64,000 nucleotides of DNA from the NCBI GenBank assembly GCA_013298695.1, contig JAAFIS010000002.1:216935-280934 (forward strand), written 5' to 3'. Every line of letters starts with the position of its first letter. Within the stretch, counting starts at the first letter, position 1. Position numbers and translations under genes: made by a program. This document shows, piece after piece, positions 43,142 through 51,406 of the stretch. The notes under the pieces are model-generated. The model saw only the letters and a program-made list of their open reading frames with translations, made no database searches and was not told where the DNA came from. This DNA is from Betaproteobacteria bacterium (GTDB lineage Bacteria; Pseudomonadota; Gammaproteobacteria; Burkholderiales; Casimicrobiaceae).

Positions 43142-43687
43142 ATCGCCTGATTGGATTGCAACGAGGCGCTCCTTAGTCTTCTGTCCACGCTTGAAGTACT
43201 CAAACGCCACCTGGTTTTGCTGAAGGCGAATCTCCATGAATATGCCAACTGCATAGCCACAAACGTGCTCGGGGTGGCCGTCCTCGAAATTCCAGACGCC
43301 GTTGTATGGCTCCCTTGTCATCGCAATCAGGCGATTAATGTCATTCTCTTTTTCATGTTCAGGGCGACCTGCCTTCTTCGCTTCAATAGCAATTAGGTTA
43401 TCTTTTGGAGCCGCTATCGCTCCGCGAGAGTGAACGATTAGATCGGCCGTGATCGGTATCACCCGAAGCTCATGGTTGATAACCGTTTTGACCTGTCCGC
43501 GCTGCTTTCGGTTGTACTCTGTATCAGCGTAGTATCCCATTACGCCTTCGGACTTCAACTGCACCTGGATAAAGTGGGCCAGGCGCCCGCAGGTACTGCG
43601 CTCGCTCACGTCCTCAAGAAGGATGCGGCCTTCGCACTTTATGAGCAAGTCGAACGCATCGTTGAATATCAGCTCTGGGCGCCGCAT
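43136..43687 (-). CDS. Putative PD-(D/E)xK nuclease-like protein (cassette gene)
   Basis: A 183-residue protein. The pattern DLIVHSRG near residue 80 followed by NLIAIEAKKAG near 95 is the D...ExK arrangement of PD-(D/E)xK nucleases, and the N-terminal LLEDVSERSTCGRLAHFIQ is similar to cassette-borne proteins of the type often called restriction-enzyme-like. No activity is known. ATG at 43687; a TTG at 43711 lies exactly at the module junction. It is the first gene after module copy 2 and its stop lies in a classic attC. Confidence 0.65.
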   Translation of the reverse strand: MRRPELIFNDAFDLLIKCEGRILLEDVSERSTCGRLAHFIQVQLKSEGVMGYYADTEYNRKQRGQVKTVINHELRVIPITADLIVHSRGAIAAPKDNLIAIEAKKAGRPEHEKENDINRLIAMTREPYNGVWNFEDGHPEHVCGYAVGIFMEIRLQQNQVAFEYFKRGQKTKERLVAIQSGDA

Positions 43688-43711
43688 ACGGATTTGTCTT
43701 AAGAGGTACAA

Positions 43712-44058
43712 CTTGCTTCATCGAACACGCGTAAGCATAACTTTTTAGTAATGCGGTTCGTGATTCGCTGAATTCTCACCGTAACCCTTATTCGTCTGTA
43801 GAGAAAGTTATTACGCTCTGTTTATAAAAAGCTTAGCTGACGAGCATATAAACGTAGCCGAAGATCGCTGGCCGACGTAGATTCGCAAGCGGATTCGATA
43901 TCGCCATTTTGCGCTTTCCCCTGAACAGTCTAGGGTGATTGGAATCAATATCCATTCGGTTTTGTAGGTCGCGGCCACTCGATGCGAAAGGGCAAGCCCT
44001 TCCTTGCTGTTCGCCCTGCGTCTTGTCTGAGATCGCGGCGTTTCGTATCCAAAGAACA
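43712..44058 (-). repeat. Duplicated attI-like module, copy 2 (array head)
   Basis: About 347 bp, the second copy of the module at 40511-40859, with one or two small indels. On the minus strand it ends ATGAAGCAAG then TTGTAC at the first cassette (R'-like box 43706-43712). It lies at the upstream end of the array, where an attI site would be. No integrase gene was seen beyond it (44059-44494). Confidence 0.6.
43833..43907 (-). CDS. 24-codon small frame in module copy 2
   Basis: The counterpart of 40632-40706: MAISNPLANLRRPAIFG, 24 codons, AGGGG upstream of the ATG at 43907. It is mostly conserved in the first half and divergent in the second. Confidence 0.4.
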   Translation of the reverse strand: MAISNPLANLRRPAIFGYVYMLVS

Positions 44059-44087
44059 GTGACCCGGCAATAAAAAGTAGGAAGTAG

Positions 44088-44116
44088 GTTCATGGTTCGA
44101 CAGGCTCACCACGAAC
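44088..44116. repeat. GTTCATGG / CCACGAAC palindromic repeat
   Basis: A second copy of the repeat at 29500-29530, with the well-known GTTCGACAGGCTCACC centre. It sits just outside the array head and the DNA beyond it is not cassette-like. Confidence 0.6.
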
Positions 44117-44494
44117 GGGACAGTGCAAACAAAACGTTACCGAATCAATAGTTAAGTGTTTCGCTCGCGGGATCAAATCGATCATCAGTGTTCGTTCTTA
44201 TGCAGCGCGGTTGAGCAGTTTTGAGATGCGACGCACGGAGCGGCTCGGCGAAATGACAATCGAAGCGCGATCGCCGATCAATTTACGAAGGACGGTCAAC
44301 GCGTTGAGTATGCAGCACACCGCCTACACGTTCGAATCTAAATCCACCAACAAATAGCACCAACCCGTTCCGCGCTGCACTGACCATTAATCAAATGCGT
44401 TCTCGCAAAGATCAATCACTACGCAGTCGATCTCAATTTCATCTAAATACTCGACTGCATTATCGGTGGTTCGGACGCGGATGAAGCGATGATG
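44117..44494. other. Gap with possible gene relic
   Basis: About 380 bases without an intact gene. On the minus strand short open pieces can be read, for example TTDNAVEYLDEIEIDCVVIDL near 44430 and ALTVLRKLIGDRASIVISPS near 44270, in frames broken by stops. They look like a decayed gene but no family can be named. No integrase motif was found. Confidence 0.3.
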
Positions 44495-45964
44495 CTACGG
44501 TGCGAAACTGGTGCCACAGTTTGCGTTCAAATGCGGCCTTGCAGCCTGCCACTGCTCATCGGTAATACCGGTGCCTTGGGTGATTGACGCGCCGGTAAGT
44601 TGCAGCATTGCGCGCAGCAACACCAGTCCTTCTTTCGTCGCTGCCAACACGCCATCACCGTCGATATCGAGCGAACATCGAGCATCGCTAAACACGTTAA
44701 TTTCTGCGATGGACCACGCGTTACTCACAGCATTACCCGTTTGTTGGATGCGTAAATAGCGGGCGGTTTGTGCGCCGAACGTGACATCAGTGGTGGGGTC
44801 GGTTTGTGCGTCGGTGGCGATGGTTTGCCAATTCACGCCGTCGGTCGAACTCGCAATCGAAAAACCACGCGGGTAATCACTTTCGATTTGCCCGGTTTCT
44901 AACACAACACGATTGAACGATCTATTTTGTTGCATGTCGAGCGTGAACGTTTGACCTGCGGTTTGCGTCTGCCCCGTCGCCCAGCGCGTAAACACATCGC
45001 CATCAAATACGGCAGTTACGGCTGTTGCCGCATTTGCGGGAGTGCTCGCAGTCGCAGTCCAGCCGGTGCGATCAAGTCGGGGGCTCAACGTACGTGAGAC
45101 GAGCCACGCAAATAAATTTCTTGCGTAAATCCGATTGTCGAATCGTGAAATGTCCGTGCCGGCGCCACCGCGATTGAAAAAAGTGTTGCGATCAAAATGC
45201 CCCGCAACACGACCGCTGCCCGCGACCGCAACCACGAGTGAGCCGTCATTCGCAGTCACGGCACGAAGCGAGCCTTGATTAACGCCATTCGGTTGTCTCA
45301 ATTGCGTTTTTGCACGGGCGATGATGGTGCGCACTACGCCAGCGGGATTGACGTTGGTGTTGATCGTAATCGGTGAAACGCCCTCGCCATCAAACTGATT
45401 CACACCAAGCAGAATTGGATGCGTTGGCGCAAGGTAGTCGCCCGCCGAACGAGTGAGTGAATAAGTGCCGTTATCCTGATTCATGATGAGGCCGAAGCGC
45501 GTGAGGAACGGTTGGTCAGACGAAGGCGCATCGCCCCAATTCGATCCAAAGTTTGCGTCGCTAATAAATAGCGCGGCGCCGCCATTTCGAACGTAGGTCT
45601 CGAGCTTGTCAACGGCACTCGCGCCGTATGTCGCATTGTTTGATCCAAACACGATCAGGCGATAAAGCGTCAAATCGAGGCTTACCAAATCAACCGGCAA
45701 ATCGGAGCCGCTGGTTGCGGCACCCTCTTTTATTTGAGTTACGACATAGCCTTCGCCACGCAGTAACGATGCCAATTCGGCCCAACCGTGGTTTCCAGGG
45801 CTAAGATTGAAATTAGCGATATCGCAAAGCTGGTCGTCGCTACCGCCTTCGAGAAATCCTCCAGTGCCATCACCGCCACGAATGAACAACACGCGGTCGG
45901 CTGCAAACGAAGACCAAGACACGAACGAACAGAGCACCAAACAAGCCCAATTAAGTACGCGCAT
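44495..45964 (-). CDS. Secreted multidomain protein: ThuA/GATase-like, discoidin and EF-hand-like end
   Basis: A 489-residue protein with a signal peptide (LVLCSFVSWSSFA, cleavage near 21). Residues 25-290 resemble a glutamine-amidotransferase-like or ThuA-type domain (YRLIVFGSNNATYG; GGAALFISDANFGSNWG). Residues 300-435 form an F5/8 type C (discoidin) carbohydrate-binding domain (DGDVFTRWATG; YLRIQQTGNAVSNAWSIAEINVF). The end DIDGDGVLAATKEG is an EF-hand/dockerin-like calcium loop. It probably binds polysaccharide outside the cell. No sugar-degrading enzyme is adjacent. ATG at 45964. Confidence 0.78.
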   Translation of the reverse strand: MRVLNWACLVLCSFVSWSSFAADRVLFIRGGDGTGGFLEGGSDDQLCDIANFNLSPGNHGWAELASLLRGEGYVVTQIKEGAATSGSDLPVDLVSLDLTLYRLIVFGSNNATYGASAVDKLETYVRNGGAALFISDANFGSNWGDAPSSDQPFLTRFGLIMNQDNGTYSLTRSAGDYLAPTHPILLGVNQFDGEGVSPITINTNVNPAGVVRTIIARAKTQLRQPNGVNQGSLRAVTANDGSLVVAVAGSGRVAGHFDRNTFFNRGGAGTDISRFDNRIYARNLFAWLVSRTLSPRLDRTGWTATASTPANAATAVTAVFDGDVFTRWATGQTQTAGQTFTLDMQQNRSFNRVVLETGQIESDYPRGFSIASSTDGVNWQTIATDAQTDPTTDVTFGAQTARYLRIQQTGNAVSNAWSIAEINVFSDARCSLDIDGDGVLAATKEGLVLLRAMLQLTGASITQGTGITDEQWQAARPHLNANCGTSFAP

Positions 45965-46011
45965 GAAACATTACTCCTTCAACGAAACCCCCGTTTAGCT
46001 CTATCAGCCAT

Positions 46012-46096
46012 CGCCCAATTATATTGTGCTATCAAGCCTGCCGTTATCTATTTCAGTATTTATCGTAATCTGCTCTTCTGCCCATTGCAATCGGGG
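46012..46096. repeat. Paired-palindrome intergenic element, copy 6
   Basis: First unit CGCCCAATTATATTGTGC at 46012-46029, 49-base spacer, second unit TGCCCATTGCAATCGGGG at 46079-46096. It lies in the divergent gap between the discoidin protein and kup genes. Confidence 0.65.
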
Positions 46097-46190
46097 TTAC
46101 ATAAATAAAGGTTTACGTATTGTGCACAGCACAAACCCTATAAAAGAGGCATAGAATCCGCGCTCGTACCTCGATAAGAACAACAGATCA

Positions 46191-48092
46191 ATGAGTTCTC
46201 ACGGCACGAGAGAGGCGACCGGCAAGCGGCTCGCAGCCCTCTCGCTCGGCGCAATTGGCGTTGTGTATGGCGACATCGGCACATCGCCACTCTATACCCT
46301 TAAAGAAGTTTTTTTCAATGCGAGCCACAGCATTGCGCTGACCGAGGCGAATGTGCTCGGGCTGCTGTCATTGATCTTCTGGGTGCTCACGATTGTGGTG
46401 GCGATCAAATACGCCTTCGTGATTTTGCGCGCGGATAACCAAGGCGAAGGCGGCACGATGATTCTGCTGTCGATGGCGTTGCGCGCAGTGCAAGGTGTGA
46501 CTCAGCGGCGCTACCTCACGTTGCTGGGTATTTTCGGTGTGGCGCTTTTCTTTGGCGATTCGATCATCACGCCTGCCGTCTCAGTGCTCGGCGCGATGGA
46601 AGGCTTGAAAGAAATCAATCCGAAATTCGAAGCCGCGGTCGTACCGATCGCGTTGGTGATTCTCACCGGATTGTTTTGGGTGCAAAGTCGCGGCACGGGC
46701 AAGGTGAGCAAATTTTTTGGCCCGATTATGGCCGCATGGTTTGCGATGCTCGGTGGCCTCGGCATTTTTCATTTGTCTAGCAATCCGTCGGTGCTCGCAG
46801 CAATCAACCCGATGTACTTCCTGCGGTTTCTCGTTGAAAACCCGAGCCTTTCGTTGATTGTGCTCGGCTCCGCGGTGCTTGCGGTCACTGGTGCCGAGGC
46901 GCTCTACGCTGACATGGGTCATTTCGGCCGTCGACCGATCCGCGCGGCTTGGTTTTCATGGGTTTTCCCAGCGTTGGTGCTCAACTACTTCGGTCAAGGC
47001 GCGCTAATTCTAAAAACCTGCGCGGGACAAACGGCGTGCAAGATGCATCCGTTTTATGATCAAGTCCCGCACGCGTTTTTGATCCCGATGGTCGCGTTCG
47101 CGGGCATTGCTACGGTGATCGCATCGCAAGCGGTGATCTCTGGCGCATTCTCGATCGCGCGGCAGGGCGTGCAACTTGGTTTCCTGCCGCGCATGAAGAT
47201 CGTTCATACGTCTCACCAAAGCGAAGGCCAGATCTATGTGCCCGCGATTAACTGGGCGCTCTACGTATTGGTCGTGATTGTGGTGATCGCGTTCCGCTCG
47301 ACCGACAATCTCGCGTCTGCGTACGGGCTTGCTGTAACCGGTGCAATGATGGTGGATACCGTCTTGTTCGCGGTGGTTGCGATCAGCTTGTGGAAATGGA
47401 ATAAAGCGGTGGCAGTGCTCGCAATCACCGTGTTCGCAATTGTTGACATAGCGCTGGTCGCGTCAACGGCGATCAAGATTCCTGATGGTGGATGGTTCCC
47501 GCTCCTGGTGGCGACCGTCGTGCTCGTTTTCATGACGACCTGGAAACGCGGCCGAAACTTGATGAACGAGCAGCGCAAGGCCTCTGCGCTGCCAATGGCG
47601 CCGATGATCGAGAGCCTTGCACGCGATGCAACGCGAGTGCAGGGCACAGCGATCTTTATGACCAGCACGCCAGACGACATGCCCGCTGCGATGTTGCACA
47701 ACTTAAAACACAACAAAATTCTGCATGAGCGAAACGTAATTCTTCACGTGACCTTCGAAGACGTTCCTTTGGTGCCGCGCGCGCAACGCGTTCAACTTGA
47801 AGACCTGGGCAACGGTTTCAAGAAGATGGTGATTCGCTACGGCTTCATGAACTCGCCCGACATTCCGAAAGCGTTAACCGTCGCTGCCAAAGATCACGGC
47901 GTTGATTTCGACATGATGGACACATCGTTTTTCGTGTCGCGCGAAGTATTGATTCCAAATCGATGCAAACGCATGTCGCTATGGCGACAGCGATTGTTTG
48001 GCCTGCTTGCGCGCAATGCGCAATCAGCCACCGCGTTTTTCCAGATTCCAAGCAATCGAGTCTTGGAACTCGGGGCGCAGGTTAAGTTTTAG
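46191..48092 (+). CDS. kup: Low-affinity potassium uptake protein Kup
   Basis: A 633-residue K+:H+ symporter of the KUP/HAK/KT family. The family signature SLGAIGVVYGDIGTSPLYTLKE is at residues 19-40, followed by about twelve helices (for example SIITPAVSVLGAMEGL near 125) and a cytosolic C-terminal domain from about 460. Length is standard. It takes up K+ at neutral to acid pH. Next to the discoidin gene it stands alone; two other potassium systems are within 15 kb. Confidence 0.97.
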   Translation: MSSHGTREATGKRLAALSLGAIGVVYGDIGTSPLYTLKEVFFNASHSIALTEANVLGLLSLIFWVLTIVVAIKYAFVILRADNQGEGGTMILLSMALRAVQGVTQRRYLTLLGIFGVALFFGDSIITPAVSVLGAMEGLKEINPKFEAAVVPIALVILTGLFWVQSRGTGKVSKFFGPIMAAWFAMLGGLGIFHLSSNPSVLAAINPMYFLRFLVENPSLSLIVLGSAVLAVTGAEALYADMGHFGRRPIRAAWFSWVFPALVLNYFGQGALILKTCAGQTACKMHPFYDQVPHAFLIPMVAFAGIATVIASQAVISGAFSIARQGVQLGFLPRMKIVHTSHQSEGQIYVPAINWALYVLVVIVVIAFRSTDNLASAYGLAVTGAMMVDTVLFAVVAISLWKWNKAVAVLAITVFAIVDIALVASTAIKIPDGGWFPLLVATVVLVFMTTWKRGRNLMNEQRKASALPMAPMIESLARDATRVQGTAIFMTSTPDDMPAAMLHNLKHNKILHERNVILHVTFEDVPLVPRAQRVQLEDLGNGFKKMVIRYGFMNSPDIPKALTVAAKDHGVDFDMMDTSFFVSREVLIPNRCKRMSLWRQRLFGLLARNAQSATAFFQIPSNRVLELGAQVKF

Positions 48093-48192
48093 GCGACTAT
48101 TCACCGCGAGCTTCACAACTTGCAGAGATCAAAAAAGGAATTTCTGCGAAGAACAGAAAAACGTGTGGGTGACCATGTTCTGGGCCGCAACT

Positions 48193-50649
48193 TTACTCCT
48201 GGCGAAGCGCAGCGATCGGACTTGCGGTCGCGACTCGAGCCGCGTGCCAAGCAACGGTTACCCAAGCGATCGTGATGGCGAGTAGCCCCGACACCAAAAA
48301 TGGCAGCGGCGTCAGAGAAATCCTCGCGTCGAAACTGTTCAGCCAATCGCGCATCAGCCACCACGCGATCGGCCATGCGATCGCGATGGCGATCACCACC
48401 GGCTTGGAGAACTGCCAAATGAGCAGTCGCATGATCGCCGCCGTGCTTGCGCCAAGCACTTTTCGAATTCCAATTTCTTTAGTGCGACGAACGGCCGTGA
48501 ACACCGCCAGACCGTAGAGTCCCATCGCGCAAAGCACAATGGCGATACTCGCGAACAGTGCGAACAGCCAAGCGCGACGCGTTTCCTTTTGATAGTAGAG
48601 CGCGACGGATTCATCAACAAATTTCTGCGCATAAGGCGTGTCGGAGAAAAGCTGTTTCCACGCTTTTTCGAGTCGCGAGGTAATTTCTGCTGGTGACACG
48701 CCCTCAAACCGAATCGACATCGCTGTGAAGTGGTCCGGGTCACGCGCGTAAAACGTTGGCTCAATGGTGTCTCTTGCACTTCGTAGCCGAATATCTTCGA
48801 TTACGCCAACGACGGTAACCGTGATTCGTTCAGCGTCATTGCGACTGCCAATCTTGAAGGTCTTTCCAATGGCCTCGCGCGGGTCGGAAGTATTGAAAAA
48901 CTTAAGTGCCGCGCGGTTCACGAGCGCGTTGCCGCCGCGCTTAAAGTATTCCTCAGCCGGCAGATCCGGCCAATCATCTTGTGCTATTTTTTCTGAAAGA
49001 TCACGTCCTGCAAGCACCCGACCACCGTAGGTTTTCAGATAATCCCAGTCCACCACTTGATTGACGACTTGGGGGGCTTGTTCGTCAGGCACGCCGGGCA
49101 GATACGCCTGCTGACGAGATATGCCAGAAGTGGTCGGGTCGAACATCGAGCGCGACACGGAAACTACACCGGGCACGCGCCGCATCGCCTCGATCAAACT
49201 TTGTTGGCGTGGCTTAACCTCGGCGCGATTGATGCCACTGACAACGACTAAGCCTTCTCTAACGTACCCCATATCTACCGCTTGGAGGTAGCGCACCTGC
49301 GCATAAATGATTGCCATACAAGTCATCAACAGTACCGCGATACCGAATTGCCCAATCACCAGCAAGCGCCGCAAGGCATAACCCGAGCCTCGCGCTTGCA
49401 ATCCGGAAATAGCTTCACGTGGTCGCAAGCGCGCGAGTACCAGCGCAGGATACCAACCACCCAGCATGCCGACCGCGAGCACCATAGCTGAGAGCGGAAT
49501 CAACACCCCGTGCCCGCCAAGATATTGAAATGCGAGTTTGAGACCCAGCACTTTGTTGAACGCAGGGAGCGCCACTTCAACCAAGGCGAGTGCAATGACG
49601 CCAGCGAGCACTGCCAGCAACGTTGATTCCACCAAAAACTGCGCGACTAATTGACGTCGGCTCGCACCTAGCGTCTTTCTTAAGCCCACTTCGCGGGCAC
49701 GCAGTGATACGCGCGCCGTGGACAGATTGATGTAGGTTACCGTGGCGATTAGCAGAATTAGCAAGCCGGTGATGGCCACCGCAAGCACCAACTGCCGATC
49801 TCCTGTGGGTGCGCCCGCTTTGATGGCGGCCCGTTGTAGATGCCGCTCACCGATGGGCATAAGTTTCGGCAGGTAATAGAACCCGTTTTCGACTTTCAGA
49901 AACGCTGGGTTGTGCTTCTGCATCAGCTGGGTGAGCGAAGCAGAGGTTTGCGCGATGTCCGTTGCTTGCTTGAGCTTGACGAACGTCGCACTCATGAATG
50001 CACCCCAGTTTTGCAGATCCTGTGGGTTTGCAAGATCATTTCCAACCAAAGGCATCAACACGTCGAAGGAGAGCATCGTGTTGCTGGGTAAATCGCGCAT
50101 CACCGCGACCACGGTGTAAGGCCGCTTCTCGCCTTTCACCGTGACCGTGAGCGTTTGACCAAGCGCAGTGGTGCTGCCAAACCAATTGCGAGCGAAGCTC
50201 TCGCTGATCGCAATTTGATCGGGTCGCTTAAGCGCGGTCAAAACGTCACCCGCGACTAACGGCAGTGCGATGGTGTCGAAGAATCCGGTGTCGACCAAAG
50301 TCACCGGCTGGCTCTCTAGCCGCTCGCCCAAGCGGATAGAGCGAAGCGTCGAAATCATTCTTGTGCCCGATTCAAGCTCTGGAATGTCTTGCTGTAGTAG
50401 CGGCAAAAGAACGGGCGGCGAACCACCCCAAGTTTCAGGGTCACGGCCGGGATACTGTGTTGTGCCTTGCACCGCATACACCCGCTCGTGATCGGGTATC
50501 CATTGGTCGTGCGTGAGTTCGTTACGGACCCACATCGCAATCAGCAGGCAAGCTGCCATTCCCGTGGCTAAGCCAACAAGGTTGAGCATCGTAAAAAGTC
50601 TGTTCTTTGCGAGTGTGCGTGCGGCAATAATGAGGTAGTTTTTCCACAT
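48193..50649 (-). CDS. MacB-like ABC transporter permease (FtsX family)
   Basis: An 818-residue membrane protein with two FtsX-like permease regions. It has an N-terminal helix (NRLFTMLNLVGLATGMAACLLIAMWV), a periplasmic MacB-PCD domain, three helices near 290-400, then a second helix near 430, a second periplasmic domain and a last three-helix block (GIRKVLGASTAAIMRLLIWQFSKP). This duplicated layout is usual for stand-alone permeases of the MacB superfamily. It follows the ATPase gene by 8 bases and works with it and the adaptor; substrate unknown. Confidence 0.9.
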   Translation of the reverse strand: MWKNYLIIAARTLAKNRLFTMLNLVGLATGMAACLLIAMWVRNELTHDQWIPDHERVYAVQGTTQYPGRDPETWGGSPPVLLPLLQQDIPELESGTRMISTLRSIRLGERLESQPVTLVDTGFFDTIALPLVAGDVLTALKRPDQIAISESFARNWFGSTTALGQTLTVTVKGEKRPYTVVAVMRDLPSNTMLSFDVLMPLVGNDLANPQDLQNWGAFMSATFVKLKQATDIAQTSASLTQLMQKHNPAFLKVENGFYYLPKLMPIGERHLQRAAIKAGAPTGDRQLVLAVAITGLLILLIATVTYINLSTARVSLRAREVGLRKTLGASRRQLVAQFLVESTLLAVLAGVIALALVEVALPAFNKVLGLKLAFQYLGGHGVLIPLSAMVLAVGMLGGWYPALVLARLRPREAISGLQARGSGYALRRLLVIGQFGIAVLLMTCMAIIYAQVRYLQAVDMGYVREGLVVVSGINRAEVKPRQQSLIEAMRRVPGVVSVSRSMFDPTTSGISRQQAYLPGVPDEQAPQVVNQVVDWDYLKTYGGRVLAGRDLSEKIAQDDWPDLPAEEYFKRGGNALVNRAALKFFNTSDPREAIGKTFKIGSRNDAERITVTVVGVIEDIRLRSARDTIEPTFYARDPDHFTAMSIRFEGVSPAEITSRLEKAWKQLFSDTPYAQKFVDESVALYYQKETRRAWLFALFASIAIVLCAMGLYGLAVFTAVRRTKEIGIRKVLGASTAAIMRLLIWQFSKPVVIAIAIAWPIAWWLMRDWLNSFDARISLTPLPFLVSGLLAITIAWVTVAWHAARVATASPIAALRQE

Positions 50650-50657
50650 ATTGAAGC

Positions 50658-51332
50658 CTATCGCGCCGACTCGGACACTACTTGGCCGTCAACTAAGTTA
50701 ACTACGCGCCGCGCGTAGTCCGCATGCTGCGGCGTGTGGGTTACCATGACAATGGTGGTGCCTTCTGCGTTTAGGTGTTGCAGCATGCGCATCACCTCAT
50801 CGCCGTGGGCGCTGTCGAGGTTACCGGTCGGTTCGTCAGCCAAAATCATCGCGGGTTTTGCGACAACGGCACGACCGACCGCAACACGCTGCTGTTGACC
50901 GCCGCTCAACTGACTTGGCAAATGTTTCGCACGATGTCCGATGCCCACTTTATCCATTGCCTCCTCCACCCGCAAGCGTCGCTCTGCGGCTGGCACTGAG
51001 TGATAGAGCAATGCGAGCTCGATGTTTTCAAACACCGTCAGTTCGTCGATCAAATTGAAGCTCTGAAAGATAAAACCGATATGCTTTTTGCGCAGCGCCG
51101 CGAGGTCGGTCTCTCGAAGAGCGCCGACCGATTGCTCTTGAAACCAATACTCGCCACTATCCGGGGCATCGAGCATGCCAACCACATTGAGTAACGTCGA
51201 TTTACCACACCCCGACGGGCCCATGATCGCGACGAACTCGCCTGCTTTGATCTGCAAATCCAAATCGCGTAGCGCGGTCGTCTGCACCGTATCAGTTCGG
51301 TAGACTTTAGAAAGTTTTTTCAAATTAATCAT
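50658..51332 (-). CDS. ABC transporter ATP-binding protein, MacB/LolD type
   Basis: A 224-residue ATPase. Walker A GPSGCGKST near 38, signature [15 protein letters not shown] near 140, Walker B MILADEPTGNLD near 160. The Q-loop region FIFQSFNLIDELTVFEN is typical of the MacB group. It sits between the adaptor gene and the permease gene on one transcript, so the complex is adaptor-ATPase-permease. Confidence 0.94.
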   Translation of the reverse strand: MINLKKLSKVYRTDTVQTTALRDLDLQIKAGEFVAIMGPSGCGKSTLLNVVGMLDAPDSGEYWFQEQSVGALRETDLAALRKKHIGFIFQSFNLIDELTVFENIELALLYHSVPAAERRLRVEEAMDKVGIGHRAKHLPSQLSGGQQQRVAVGRAVVAKPAMILADEPTGNLDSAHGDEVMRMLQHLNAEGTTIVMVTHTPQHADYARRVVNLVDGQVVSESAR

Positions 51333-51406
51333 CGTGTTTACTTTGTTCGGTTGAGAGACTGAGCGGCGGGACGGAAATGGGTGAGCAGAGACGCATCAAA
51401 ACCGTC

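Larger units (their letters stand above)
36094..44058 (-). mobile_element. Integron-type gene cassette array without integrase (CALIN)
   Basis: About 8 kb in which ten genes all lie on the minus strand, each short, unrelated to its neighbours, and separated by sites that start RYYYAAC and end GTTRRRY, the attC pattern. Six of the sites are convincing (43083, 42556, 41817, 40061, 39463, 38244); others are degenerate. Typical array features are present: stop codons overlapping attC ends, starts 20-90 bases after the R' box and mixed function. Neither flank has an integrase gene within reach of the window, so this fits a cluster of attC sites lacking integrase. Cassette order runs from 44 kb down to 36 kb. 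Confidence 0.82.

Noticed and set aside
44059-44494. Search for an integron integrase beside the array
   Set aside because: No tyrosine-recombinase motif could be read in either strand of the head region or elsewhere in the window.
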